Source: Varroa destructor
Taxonomy: Eukaryota; Arthropoda; Arachnida; Mesostigmata; Varroidae
Length of the DNA: 64,000 bases
Direction of reading: 5' to 3'
Assembly (NCBI RefSeq): GCF_002443255.2
Contig: NW_019211458.1
Span: 25,676,757-25,740,756 of the forward strand
Shown here: piece by piece, positions 1 to 12,676 of the stretch
Numbering within the stretch: the first letter of the stretch is position 1
Layout of the letters: each line of letters opens with the position of its first letter
Program-made: the position numbers and the translations under genes
Notes under the pieces: model-generated
What the model was told of the DNA's origin: nothing
Seen by the model: only the letters and a program-made list of their open reading frames with translations
Databases searched by the model: none

Positions 1-559
1 CTCTGAACGGCCAACTATGCGTGCGGTAGGCAGCCGATCCACGGTGCAAAAACGCTACAACAGCTCTGGTTGTATTACACCCATTATAACAGCGTCGTAG
101 GCTCTAGAAGTGGAAACGGAAAAGGTTCTTACATAGCAAAGAATGCATGTAGCATTAATGGCCACCTCAAACCTCCGGACCCCAGCGACACATAACGGCT
201 GCGTTTGGGGCCGAGACGGGCCAAGTGTAGGCAATAAGTACGGCTGTGTGATTCAGTTCTGCTTCTGCTGCGCCGTTTTGTTGGTAGAGGAATGTCAAAC
301 TGATACATCAGCGAAACAGGATGGTCGAGCGAGAGCTCGCATGAGCAACCAAAACAGAAAAGAAAAAGCAAGAGACCACGAAGGAAGACAAGGGGCGCGT
401 AGGAAAAGCAAGCAAAAAATCGTGCAGCGCTGTGTTTGTGCTGGGCCTGTTGAAGACTTTTTGGCTATACCACGCCGCGCTTCCTTAGCTCTTCTTTCTG
501 ATCCTTCTTCGACTCGCGTCTCGTACATTGCGACATTCAGCAGTTCGTGCTCGGCGAAT

Positions 560-604
560 CCAATCAGAATTGCTTCTCTACATTACGCGCATGGAGTTAT
601 AAAG
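560..604 (+). promoter_or_regulatory. Candidate promoter (CCAAT plus TATA)
   Basis: CCAAT at 560-564 is followed by TATAAAG at 598-604 in a CpG-richer patch (about 140-620). No coding exon was recognised downstream. Confidence 0.25.
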
Positions 605-1145
605 GAAGAATGAAGACCGAAAAAGGTTTACAACGACGCTAGTGTTTCGATTGACCGCAACTTTCTCAAGAACTCTGCCATATACGCACATCCGAAAAGG
701 ACAAGTTGGAAAGCAACGCAAATTATAGTCCCGCTAGATATGACACCGCTGTGGTTTAAGCAGTAAGGGACAAGGGTCCACCATTCGAGTCGCATTTGAA
801 ATTCCGAATTGAATTAAACTCGACGGAAGCGAGCTAAAAAAAAGTGTTAAAAATTCGTGCCGTATATTATTTTCGCTACTTTAAACAACATGTTTGAACT
901 TGTAGTGCACCGACCGGCGAATGCTGAGTTCTATCGCCTTTAATGATCGGTCCTATTTTAAGCAATAATAGGCCCAGGCTAACAATGGATAAGAAGGAAC
1001 TTTGTACAATGACAAATAGTCTTTACTATTCATGTTGATAAACAATATCTGAAAACAGTTCGGCGGTATTTAGCAGACGATTTGTCGGCGTTCAAGTTCG
1101 TTTTAGGCTCCATTTGTCTCCTATAGGTAGGCGAATAAGCACATA

Positions 1146-1183
1146 CACAACCTATCGGTATATACGTATACCGATAGGTTGTG
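1146..1183. repeat. Perfect 17-bp inverted repeat
   Basis: CACAACCTATCGGTATA and its exact complement are separated by the 4-nt loop TACG. Confidence 0.95.
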
Positions 1184-3552
1184 GGACGGAGAAAACATTC
1201 GTTCATAAATAGATACATACGCAAGCTAAAGGAATAAGATGTGGCATTTGTACCTTTCACCAAATCACTGCATAATGATTCATAATAATTTAGTACTCTA
1301 AAATGTAGAAGTATCAACTTAAATAATTATAAATATTCTGAAAATATCTATAATTTGTTAGGTGTAAAAGCCTCTGAAATCTGTGTGTGTCTGTAATATT
1401 TATAGATCAAGGTAAATAGATGTTAATATAAGTTAGTAACGTTTTTGGTGAACTTCTACTATTCGATCGTTTCATGTCTTCTTTATGCATTTAGTGATCG
1501 TAAGCGTGCTATAACAATTATGGGTTATTTATTGTACTATGTGCGGCCAAAACAACCACTGACGTTCACCGACAAAGTTGAACAATACGATGAAAATTCC
1601 CAAATTTTACTGCCCGAATCGCCGTTTTTAGCTTTTTTTTCGCACGTCTTCTTGTGTTGATCTTCTTAAGCGTTCGTCGTCTCTAAATTATTCTACGTCT
1701 TGCTCTATCGTTGATTGCTTGGCTCTGAGGTACGGCACATTTAATTCGAATTGCAGTCGTTTAGATGGACATGGCACTTGCAACTCGACCAGGGCCGACG
1801 TAACGAGTGGCGAAAAGCAGCTGGGCGGTAAGCAAGCCGTGACTGCACTGGTAGCGGTGTATTTTTTTTTTGTTTTTACTTAACTTAAAAATACACTGCA
1901 GGCACTAATTCAAGCAAAGTTCGGTTCGTTCCTGAATACCTGTTGGATAACTTATTATGTTTGTGCTAACGAGGCGTTTGGCGGTTAACACTGACGACGT
2001 CAAGCGGTCTCCCTTCCTCTCTTCTTCAACATGGGTTGAGCGGACATAAACAGAGTCGTCCGATAGGAAACGCCGGGAGGGAGAGGAGATCCCGAATAAG
2101 GTGGATGTACATATTGTTAGGAAGTTTTGCCTCTGTAATTGCTTGCGTACACTTTACCCGCTAACAATAGTGGTGGCGGCGGCGACAGCAGGACGCAAGA
2201 ACCAGGCTAACACATGGAAATCTCATTCGAGGCAACTTTTATTCTAGCTTGATCACATATCAGCTAAGATCATCCATGGCATGAGTTTCGAACATGTTTT
2301 TGAGATCTGTATCGGGGTACTTAAGTGTTGTGATGCAATTAACCGATATATACACATAAGTGGTGCGTCAGAAAAATTGTCATGCTTGTCTCGTTTCTAC
2401 GACTGTATATGAAACAAAAGCAGATATTTCAACAAATTTCTCTCTATAAGCTAAAAGTGTTTGCCTTGATGATTGTAAGTATTTAATGTAAGCACCATCC
2501 ATTGCTACCACAATTATTAAAATATTCCGAAAACAATTCTAACAGTCGGATATTGGTAGGCGCAAATGCGTTTAAGTGTCGCTTAAATTCACTAGAGCTG
2601 TCGGAGTGATAACAAGGTAGATGTCCCAAGAATACAAGGAGTCAGAACAGTGAAACAAGTCCAAAGGGTGAAAAATAGGATAAGCTAAAAGCGAAATGGC
2701 TTATAAAAGCTATAGCTTCTAATTATTTGGATATAAACTTTATTGAGGATCTTTCAATTTTCCGCATAAAAATGTCTTTCGGATGTTTTAAAACCCGTAT
2801 GAAATCTTGTACATTTGTGGTACAACATTTATCGTCACTATGTCATAGTGCTTTGACTAAGCTTCGTAGGCTGTTGCTATAAACTACGACTTTATCACTT
2901 ACGACGTGCCAAAACCACTATGTCTCCAATATATATACGTGCGCCCGGCTTCCTCCTGTCGGCCCCTACAACGCCTAAAGTAGGCAGTCCAGTATCCTCA
3001 TAGATGGTGCACTCTATGCAAGTGTATATGTGCGTACTGCTGTGCATGAAGAAAATGAAACCTACTGCCTCGTGCTTCATGAGAAGAGGCGTAAATCCAC
3101 TAGCGATTGTTACGATCTGCTAAACAGATTCAGGATTTCAAGGCGATGTCGGCGACTGTGGAAAGGCTGGAAGAAGAAACACGAGGGAAGAAGGAGTGCC
3201 TTTATTGGAACGCTCTTTGTTGGTCTTTCAGCAGGGCTAAGGTTGGGTTGGGTTGGCCAGTTGGTTTAGGCTACAGTTAGTCCGCTAGGCCTATTAGCTA
3301 ACTCCTCGGCTTAGACTGGCCTGGCTGAATCTTTTTCGGCACCCAGTCGGCTACCTACAAACCCATCGAATCCGAGGTCGTTCGGGAGGTGCAAATAGGT
3401 TGCCGCTCTAGAAGGTACAACAATAGGCATCGGGATGGCAATGACATCAACTAAATCTTCGTTCTATTCGATATACAGGGAGGGGGCTGGACAAAGAAAG
3501 AAACCTAGGATGTTGGATAGCGCCATTGTATTGTCGGTGGAAAGGTAGCCAA

Positions 3553-3592
<40 letters not shown>
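3553..3592. repeat. (CCAG)10 microsatellite
   Basis: Ten perfect tandem CCAG units. Confidence 0.97.
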
Positions 3593-3593
<1 letters not shown>

Positions 3594-6128
3594 TTGATTG
3601 CAAAAACTCAGAGAATCTGACTATAGCTCTTTCTGTATATGAGAACTAGTCGACAGTTGATAGCGGGTGTCTGGCAGGTCATTGTGGGATATAATGGCTT
3701 TGCTTTGAAGATGTGTGCCTATGGTGAAGACAAGATCAGTTAGATCGATTAATTAAAGTTATTTTTGTATATATTATTATCATGCTATTATGTAATATTT
3801 AAAATTAATTAAGGTCAATTTTTGTTGTTTAAATAGAACTGTCGTTTAAAGTTGGGTGCTAACGCAAAGTGAATTATCAAAAAGAAACTTCATAGTTGAT
3901 TACTGGCATAATAGTGGCCAGTGATTTCCAAACACACGGCAAGCTTACCAAAAGAAAACCTGTTAATCGTAAATGGCGACATACTTACAAATATGTTGCA
4001 TAGTATTAGGGCTAGACAACCAATATTTGGTTTACCGTAACGATCTCCTCCCTGAATTCATTTACCATGACACTTTTGAACGGCAATCCAAAAAAAGTAT
4101 AGCACTCAGGATTTATTTCATTGCTGCAGTGTTGCAAGCCAACCCCGACGAAAAATTTGGGCGCGCCTCTAAAAAACACGAAAGCGTTTTTGCGCTTTTT
4201 AGAGTTTTCCTTCTCTAACAAACGACGCGCAAAACGGTAGTCAAACTCCCATGAATGCGCTTATCTGCTTCATAAATATCAACCACTTCCTTAAATCAAG
4301 TATCCACCGTCCTGACCGATATATTCACAACTGGAAACAAGGTCTTGCCTTTTCTGTTGCAGGAAGGCAGGAACGGTAGCAGTAATGTAGCACAGATACT
4401 TATCGTGTCTAGCAATACCTTTATCCTCTACAAGACAATATCTTGTTGACCTTTAATGTGCGCTGGGTTTCTGCGTGCGTGGCCAGGGGCTCGATTCAAC
4501 TGCTGCATGAGAAGGTAAGAAAACTGATGTATCACTATATTCTCGAGCGGTTTTTCATGATCACAACTACAGTTTGGATGGGTCTCATAGACGACACAGC
4601 ATGAAGATAGAAGTTCAAAATGTTATTAAAATCCATAGAAAAAAAAAAAATACCTTAACATGAACACGACGGTATGGTTGATTCGGCCCCGACACTAAGT
4701 CTGCCGAAATAAACCTTGCTCAACAACTCTGCATGCAACTCTTCCGCGTTCTTCGAACGCAAGTCAAAACAATCATATTATACGCGACAATACAACATAA
4801 TAGCGTTAGGAAGATTTGTTGTGTCCTTGAACATAGCCAAGACCGAAAGGCTTTCGTCATATTTCTTACGTACTATATGTTTTCCCCTGTCTCGCTAGCC
4901 TTTTCTTTATTTTATGCCCAAAAACCGCTCAGCTGATCTTGTGCGGCAAAATTATAAGTATGGGTCGATTTCCGCCCCAGACTTTTAGAGCTCCATAAAA
5001 TTTATAGTGTTTCCAATATAGCTCTAAGAAAATATAGTTTTTAGACCGTATGGAAAATAAAGGCAATATAAAAGATCCGTGATTTATTGCAGAGACACTG
5101 ATAAGTGATATTCATGTTGCCACGAGTGCTGAGTAGTTGGTGTGTTAGCTAAAAGGAATGAGCGCAAAATTATACTAGTCATAAGAGATGTAGATAATGT
5201 TTAATATAAATGTCCTAAATAGATTAGAGGACTGCGCAATGGACCTAAGCAAAAACGTAGCAAAAACTTTTTTTGTTTAACAAGGACACACTTCGCTTCG
5301 TTAAATATCATATATGACTGCTATACCATATAAATTATCTTGGGTAACACACGCAAAACTCAAATATATTAATGTGTGCCTTTCAGAATTTCACATCGCT
5401 ATTGACGTTCATGTATAAAAGTAACACGCTCCAACGGCAGCACAAATAAGTAGTAACTATTACTAGATCATAGCTAAAGAAGGCAAAATCGCTATACAAC
5501 ATTTAAGGTTACTTTAAACACAGCTGGAAATTTATCAAAAGCAGACGCCCATGTAGCACAAATCCCGACCACACGTTCCGTCATTGAAGAACACACACGA
5601 GAGACGTGTCGACAATCTGCGGGTTTCAAATCTATTTTAAAACGCGGGGTAATTTTTGCGTGACTTTTTCCATCTGAGCTGACGCAATCTACGCGGCATT
5701 TCTATTGTGAGCGCTGGCCTTGAAGTCGCTAGCTAGAAATGCTGTAAATTATACCTTAACCTAACCCAGCCCATGTAAGCCTTTATTTATCAAATAATAC
5801 TACCCCTTATGTTCTAATTAAACAGTTTGTTCATCATATTACGTTTTATGGCCTGTTTTGGTGGCTATGAATGACAAATGTTATAAACACTCACTTTGCG
5901 ACCCAACATCTTTGCCAGGGGCAAGTTTATACGAAAGATGTTCTGGATGGTCGCATCAGAACAGGCTGTACAGAAAGCGATTTTGAAAAAACCTCAGGTG
6001 TTTCCCCCGGCCCAAATTCTCAGATGGCGCCTTGTTAGAAAGAGCCTATCGGACGGTTGAGAACCGTGCATGACGAATCAACAGCCTTATGACATATCTA
6101 AGATCTCCTTAAACTTATGCATACAACA

Positions 6129-6151
6129 ATATAACGTTAATAACGTTATAT
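6129..6151. repeat. 11-bp inverted repeat
   Basis: ATATAACGTTA and its exact complement are separated by one base. Part of a third copy of the motif (ATAACGT) follows directly. Confidence 0.9.
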
Positions 6152-6629
6152 AACGTGAATAAACTGTTGCTCACATGGACAACAAGCTATATCCTATTCC
6201 TCGAGCAAACGAAGTTACTGTGTCGTACATTATGAACAAGTAAATTTATACAGCATCTATATACCAAAGAAAAATTCTGCGATCTGTGTAATATCTGTGA
6301 TCGTTGATTACCAAATCAAATTTTATAGGTTGTTCGAACGATAAAAGTTAGGCTTGTTCTTGCTATCAACCATCGCCACTGCTGAATAATCCTCCTAGAC
6401 GCAATATGAAGTACTCATAATATTATAATTGAGGCACGAACTTTAAGAGCAGAATTGGTCATCAAGTGCATCAACCATGTCAGTGCCCCCATGCTCGTAC
6501 ATTGAGGAAAAGGTAGCAGTGTCTTTGTCGACGATCTTCTGCAAATGCTACCAGGCGCCATCATCCCGTACGCTGCTTTTGTCGACCCGTCTTTTTTAGC
6601 ATTGATTTCGCCTCAGAAAATAGACCCCT

Positions 6630-6641
6630 CCCCCCCCCCCC
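6630..6641. repeat. C12 homopolymer
   Basis: Twelve consecutive C residues, unusual in this AT-rich sequence. Confidence 0.97.
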
Positions 6642-8489
6642 TCGCAATTCTCTACCAAGATCGCCACAACTACCCATGAACCGTTCCACTTACCGTTGGC
6701 TGACTGCCAGGATTCGGCTCGGAGGCATGGGCGAAGGGGACTTCGCAGGGGCCGTCGCACTGGCGCCGGCTTTCCTCGAACAAACCAAAACAGTACGAAA
6801 ATATATTATTTTGGCTGGAGTGCCAAGTGCGGAGTGCACAGAGGACCATAGTAAGTATGGTGTCACGCAGGGGCATCATGATGTAGGCACTGAAATAAGC
6901 CAGTACCGAAGCTGACTGTTGTACGGAGGAAGGGTACGATATATTCATTTGGAAGCGTTTCAAACATCGAAATTTCCCGATTCCGAAGAAGACGTAGTAT
7001 CACGACGCATCGCTCATTGTGTGCACGCACATTTTTGTTACGTTTCGGTTACTGTGTGGCAAGGCATAATATCGCTGCGTACTGGGAGCCAGCCGTCTGA
7101 TGGAATGCCTAACAGCGATACCGGACGTAAAACTCGAAACGTAGAGGACATAATGTCGCGGGGAAAAGGCTTTCAGGGTCTCAGACGCATTAAACTCCAT
7201 TGACTACGGGCTAAACGGCCTTTAATTCAAGACCATCAAGATTAAATTTTATAAGTACGTTTTTGCTTAAGGACGGCTTTGAACTCTGTAGACAAATGTA
7301 GGACATATATAAAATAGGAACGAGTATTCGAATGCTATGTTAAAGGTTGGACACTTAAAACCAAGCGGTCTTAACCCAAGAGAAGGCCAAAATCTAAATT
7401 AACGACTAGAACTTTGACAGACATTCATTACATGATCATGTTTTGCATAGATTAAATATAACGGAAGTAATCGACATTTTTTAGTAGTTCAGTTTATCTG
7501 CAGTATTCTCAGCTTCTGTTCAACGTTGTATTTAGTTTCGCACAATGATGGAAGTAGAATAAGAGATTTGTCACGTGGAGATCTACAGCCATACAAATAA
7601 AATAGGAATCATCTTTAACGTAAAAAAAGTCCTAGACTGTACTCTTACAGATCTTGCGTGTCTATTTTCTCAACTCACTGACTTACTCTTATTTCGTTTA
7701 TAATTTATACTGAAAAATTAAATGCGATGCGAAAAACCACTGAAGACAACATCATTTATTTATAGATTTAGCCAAACACCCCTCAGAATAGCTCAGTAAA
7801 ACGAATTCTGCTTAATCTATTCTTAATTATTCTCGACGGTATCGGTCTTGTACTAACAACCTGTAATAGTCGTATAAATACAATATTAAACTAAGCTATA
7901 ATTTGGCATCGTGAGTTACCAGAAGTAGATGATGATTAAAATACGTTCATCTCCTAGTTAGGGTAGGCACCGTTATACAGCGCATCGCTATAGCAACTAA
8001 AATGCACAGGCAGTGATCACAATTCCCGAACGCATATTCGCTAGTTACACTGGACAGACGGAATCGACTATATCCTTCTCATCGTCATAGTGATAAACAT
8101 GAAAAGTCTTCCATTCTCACAGATAGCCCTGTATGATGTACCCGAACTTGCACTCGGCCTACTGGCGTCATACCAGATGCCCTATTAGGGCCAAATCTGT
8201 AAAATTTCCTCTGTGCTAAACATACAATTCTATATTCTTTAGATGTTTTATTAACGTCTACTTTTGCCGAATAGCGATTTCTATCACGGGATTATATATA
8301 GAATTGTAGCAATGTGTTACGGAACTAAGTTTATCGGTTTTAATACTGCTTGGAGTACAAGCTTAACATTATCAGTTACACAGTTGTCGAGATTTTGTAG
8401 CTGGTTAGAGGTCGGCGGTAATAACACGAGGCGCACATCAATCATCGATTTAGCTGGCAGTAGAAGCATCAATACGGTCTGATAAACAG

Positions 8490-10595
8490 CTGACCCCGCG
8501 GTACGCGTACGTGTACTTTAGTCGGTTAAGGTACAGATTGGAATCATACGGCAACCCCCGGAACATCTTTGTTTATGATAATGCTGATGACGAGTACGAT
8601 TTCAGATTAGATATCAACTTATGCTTCTCTGAGTGCCTGTGCCACGAATGCAGCTACTTACCAGCGTGCGCGTCGATAATCGTGAACACTCACGAATAAA
8701 CTGTAATGAACCACGAAAATACTCACCAGCCCTCGTCTTCATAGTAGTCTATTCTTGTTCTAACGAAAAATGAGTCAGCGTTCGTCGTTTGAATGGTATT
8801 TTCGTTAACAGGAGATCTTGCACTGAGATCTGGGACCTAGCCTAAAGAACGAGACGATGCGAGTGCGGCAGCTGCTGCTAAAATTGCACACCATAACGAT
8901 ACGCGTTTGTCTTGTAAAGCGCCTGTGAAGTACGTGCTCGCATAAACTAAATGAAATAGTCGCGGGGTGATTTCGGCCATATTTGTAACATTGCTGATAA
9001 TGAAAGGAAACCGATATAGGAGTTTCCTGTTATCAGATATATTATAATTATAAATAACAATATGGGAAAGAAGCTGATATGCTCGAATTGCATTGCGACA
9101 GAATATTTCCGTTCATATACTATATTATTCCTCCCACCAGGGTTCAAAACAGCGCACGGCCAATCCGCTTTGGCTAAGGTGGATTTTACTAGAGTATACC
9201 TATGAACACTTAACCAATAAAATTGATTGTATCTGTAGGAAATCTATATTCCCCTCAGTAATCTATATTCGACTACGTAAGTATCGGACAAACTATGTTG
9301 TTAAATTTTTGAAATTCATACAATCCCCAGAATGTACTAAGGTTCAAAACCGCGTGTCGATAGATAATTTCCAAACGAATGAACTTTTTTGTTTTTTTTT
9401 TAAACGTGACTTTTGTTTAACCAATGCTTTTTGTCAAATATCACTTTGTAGCTGACAAGGAACAAGTCATAAGATTTAAAACCTGTGCTTTTTCGTTTCA
9501 TAGAAATTGGATGAATTGTTATTGTATGTTTTCTATAAAACCAAGACCATAAAAACAACAGGACATCTTACGTAAAGGCCACTCTTGTAACAAACATCTC
9601 GTTCCTTCTGTTTCCAGTTTAGGCACTTTATTGCTGCTAATATGTAATGTCAGTATTGTCGGATGCATTTTCATATTTATAGAGAGATCTACTTTTGCCT
9701 CACCTTAAAGGCACATGTCGCAAACAGATGTAAAAGAAAATCAACTACGAATTTTACAACGTTACAATGCCGGCACAGTTCGTGCCTCACCAGAGAAGGA
9801 GTCTCTCTTCTAATTAGTGATTCATAGTTCAATATTATCTATACCTAAGTTGACTTTGCACCTCTGCAATAGTTTATACTAGGTTTGTATTAACTTGTAG
9901 CAGTAAACTTTAAGAATCAACGAAGCTATGATAATTGCCTCGCACACGATTATTTGCCAACATAGTTCCACAATATTTAGAATTGCCATTTTCCTTCAGA
10001 AAAAAAGTCATGATTTTTAACCGTTGCCAGACCACCTAGCCCTTACCGTAAACGCTTCAAATTCTACTTAATAACTGGACGGCCAAATCGACTCGATACG
10101 ATTCCAACACGTATGCCGTAGCGTCCATCGACTGTTAACTGCACGCTCATAGTGACTTTAAGATACTGCATCATCTCGTGGTCATCGCGCAAATCATTTC
10201 ATTTAGACTACTATAGTCAATGGCATCATCTCGAGGTACTGTGGCCAGAAACGCGTGACGATGATGACCTATTAACTAACAATCTACACACAGAAGTTAT
10301 GCGTTAGGATAGAAACTGAAGCCGTGTACGATAGAAGGTGTACGAAGTGCCTGAAATGAACCATTCGTAAATCCTGGACACCCTGTTAGTGCTATCTATA
10401 GCACATTTGTTGAATATGGTGACGACAAGTATCGATTGCATGAGCCGGTTGACCGAGACAGTTTGGTCCCGCAAAAAGTCGTTGGCATATTGCACACGGC
10501 CTACTTTGTACACCGACAGTGTGGATTCTATGAAGATCAACAACAAAAAAAATCTGTTAGATGGACGAACCCGTCGACAACATGCCGGCCTGTAA
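8490..10595 (+). CDS. Partial member of the plus-strand family (exons 2-4)
   Basis: Exon 2 at 8490-8681 (AAACAG| to ATC|GTGAAC, 192 nt, phase 0-0), exon 3 at 9141-9405 (CTCCCACCAG| to AAAC|GTGACT, phase 0-1) and exon 4 at 10402-10595 (CTATCTATAG|, stop TAA) join to 216 residues. Exon 2 equals the 23-25 kb copy in length. Without gaps its residues 33-47 follow the 20.5 kb exon (shared Asp33, Cys45 and Ser47 with alternating hydrophobics). Exon 3 has NP near its start and DC as in the best copy. Exon 4 is 194 nt, identical in length and split codon (C|CA) to that at 22397, and starts HLLNMVTTSID. AATAAA follows at 10801. No clear exon 1 was found; the open frame 8264-8410, ending GAG|GTCGGC, is a weak candidate. 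An alternative exon 3 donor, GTAAGT near 9275, is stronger but would shorten the exon. Confidence 0.3.
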
Positions 10596-10800
10596 GAGGG
10601 AACGGGTTCATATTGAAATATTGTCTTGTATAATTAGAAACGATCGAAAAAACGTATTCGGAACCACGGCATATCGTCAGAATTATTATGTTACGGCTCG
10701 CCGAACTGATGACCCCAAAGAAGTAATTTAGCCCCACAAATCGGGCACAATAGTAGCTCCATCAAGAGAACAAGGTTGCATCGTAAAGGTGCGCACATTG

Positions 10801-10806
10801 AATAAA
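10801..10806 (+). terminator. Candidate polyadenylation signal after the 8.5-10.6 kb gene
   Basis: AATAAA lies 205 nt after the proposed stop codon at 10593-10595. Confidence 0.3.
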
Positions 10807-12431
10807 GTAATAACATTTTCGATCAATTCATAGTGACCAATTTTAAATGTATGCAAATAACAAATACGAACAGAAGACAAAAAGGCATCGACGATCGCTC
10901 ATCACTATATCTTGCTAATCTTACTCATAACAGATATACTAATGGATCAGTCTCATTGTCAAACCGTTAGTTTTCCACGATATACAGAAAATAAACTGCG
11001 GAAATAAGGATAACTTATAGACGTACTGCATCTAATACCCCTTAAATCTTTATAATGCAATTTTTCACGCACAAAATTAGGTAAAAAATAGTCGTTGGTG
11101 GCGCATAAGTTGAAAAATCAATGTGGGACTCTAATCATTAAATTAATATACGTATGTTAGTATATTAAAAAAATCAATGCGGGTATGCATTTGTTGCAGT
11201 TGTTACTTACGGCACTGTTTCGTAATAGCTAAGCGAGATATAAAATAGGGCTTATATAAAAAAAATAGTGGTTTATATCAATGATAATTGTTATAATATA
11301 TGTTATATAATAAATTATTTAACAAATTCCCATACAATATATATTCAAATAATCATTACAGATATTTTCGTAAGTTTTGCGAACTTCGGCTGCTTCATTG
11401 ACATCACGATAATTTGACGAGTCATATAGATATAACTTAGTCACAATTAAGAACGCAAGATACTGGACGTTGTGCGGCAAACTTGCGAAAATGAACATTC
11501 ATTAGTTGGGCAACTCTTGGTAAGTTGTCGTTCGAATTTGCACAGTTATGAACAAATCGTACTAGTTATTTTACTCGTTGATTGATGCGCAAACATCAAT
11601 AGATAATTATTCTCTTCGTTCGAATGGAAAGAACAAAACATAAACACAATATTGCTCTTTTCTGCACAGAATAACGAAAACACGCAAACATGATAATCTA
11701 TAAGACGAAGAAGAAACACGCAGACGACTATTTTTTGATGAAATAAGGCGGTGATGTTATTAGAAACAATGGCTACAGGGTACCTCGACTAAATTGTTCG
11801 TCTGCTTAATTTCGAATTTTACATTTGGCACTGGTGTTGACTATTACTTTTCTCTGTCTGCGAAACGAAGCGTGTGGGTGTACGATAACATACAAGCCGA
11901 TTAGGCACTGCTTCGAATTAACAGTGCATATGCTATTTTATACACGAGTCCCTTCCCGACGATAAACTTGTCTGCTATTCGAAGTTGTCAATCAGCATAC
12001 ATCAATAAAAAGCTCCTCTAGTCACAAGTAACGTAATATTTATATCCCAATAATAACCGTAACAAGTCTAATAATAGTCATCCGGATAAAATATAAGGTT
12101 ATTGTAAACCGAAAAAACTTCAAGCTATAGTTGATATTGTGTCACGGTCATTTGTTTCACTTCAGTATATTTGCATAACTCCTATGGAGGTACGCTTGCA
12201 TATTGTGCTTTGAGTCCCAAAAGCAACAGTGAACTAATACATACCCATATATACATTGCATATGGCTAGCTTATAAGATTTATGTATATAGAAGACGTTA
12301 ACGGGGCAGTTCACTTTGAATCTCTCGTAGTCTACACTGAGCCATCAAACTGGATAATTCGAGACACAGCCGCGCTTCTGTTCCGTATACCCCGAAGTAA
12401 CGGCCCGTAACGCGCACTTAGGCATGCATTC

Positions 12432-12449
12432 TGCACGTACGTACGTGCA
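12432..12449. repeat. 18-bp perfect palindrome
   Basis: TGCACGTACGTACGTGCA is fully self-complementary and contains two overlapping CGTACG units. Confidence 0.95.
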
Positions 12450-12645
12450 TAGAATTCTGTGGTTGTTTCATAACAGTTATGCCGCATAAACAACGAGCGC
12501 GCACTCATGAACTTCGTAAGTTATCTGAAAGGCAAAAAGCTGGCAGTCAATATTGTGAGGGACCTTTGAATCAATTCACCTAGGTGGAATAGCAATACTT
12601 GGTAAACGTGGCTCACGTTGTTGTTGATGTTCAGTCGTCTGAAGT

Positions 12646-12676
12646 TATATAAGGACGACATTCCAGTTTCTTGACA
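12646..12676 (+). promoter_or_regulatory. Candidate TATA promoter
   Basis: TATATAAGG at 12646-12654 has an initiator-like ACATTC about 30 nt downstream. It could belong to an unrecognised upstream exon of the 19.3-22.6 kb gene, but nothing links them. Confidence 0.22.

Larger units (their letters stand above)
1..8263. other. Intergenic sequence, no recognised gene
   Basis: Contains a CpG-richer patch with a 156-codon open frame (143-613) of unconvincing composition, the inverted repeats at 1146 and 6129, the CCAG repeat and the C12 run. An open segment at 6676-6845 ends CATA|GTAAGT and is unusually GC-rich; no partner exon was found. Confidence 0.5.

Noticed and set aside
143..613. 156-codon plus-strand frame near the window start
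   Set aside because: Composition is not protein-like, it lies in a CpG-richer patch where stops are rarer, and it overlaps a minus-strand frame of similar quality.
4441..4510. Box B-like GGCTCGATTCAAC
   Set aside because: No box A at tRNA spacing and no pairing stems.
8662..8742. Minus-strand 27-codon candidate first exon ending CTG|GTAAGT
   Set aside because: It overlaps antisense the proposed exon 2 at 8490-8681, and no downstream minus-strand exon was found.
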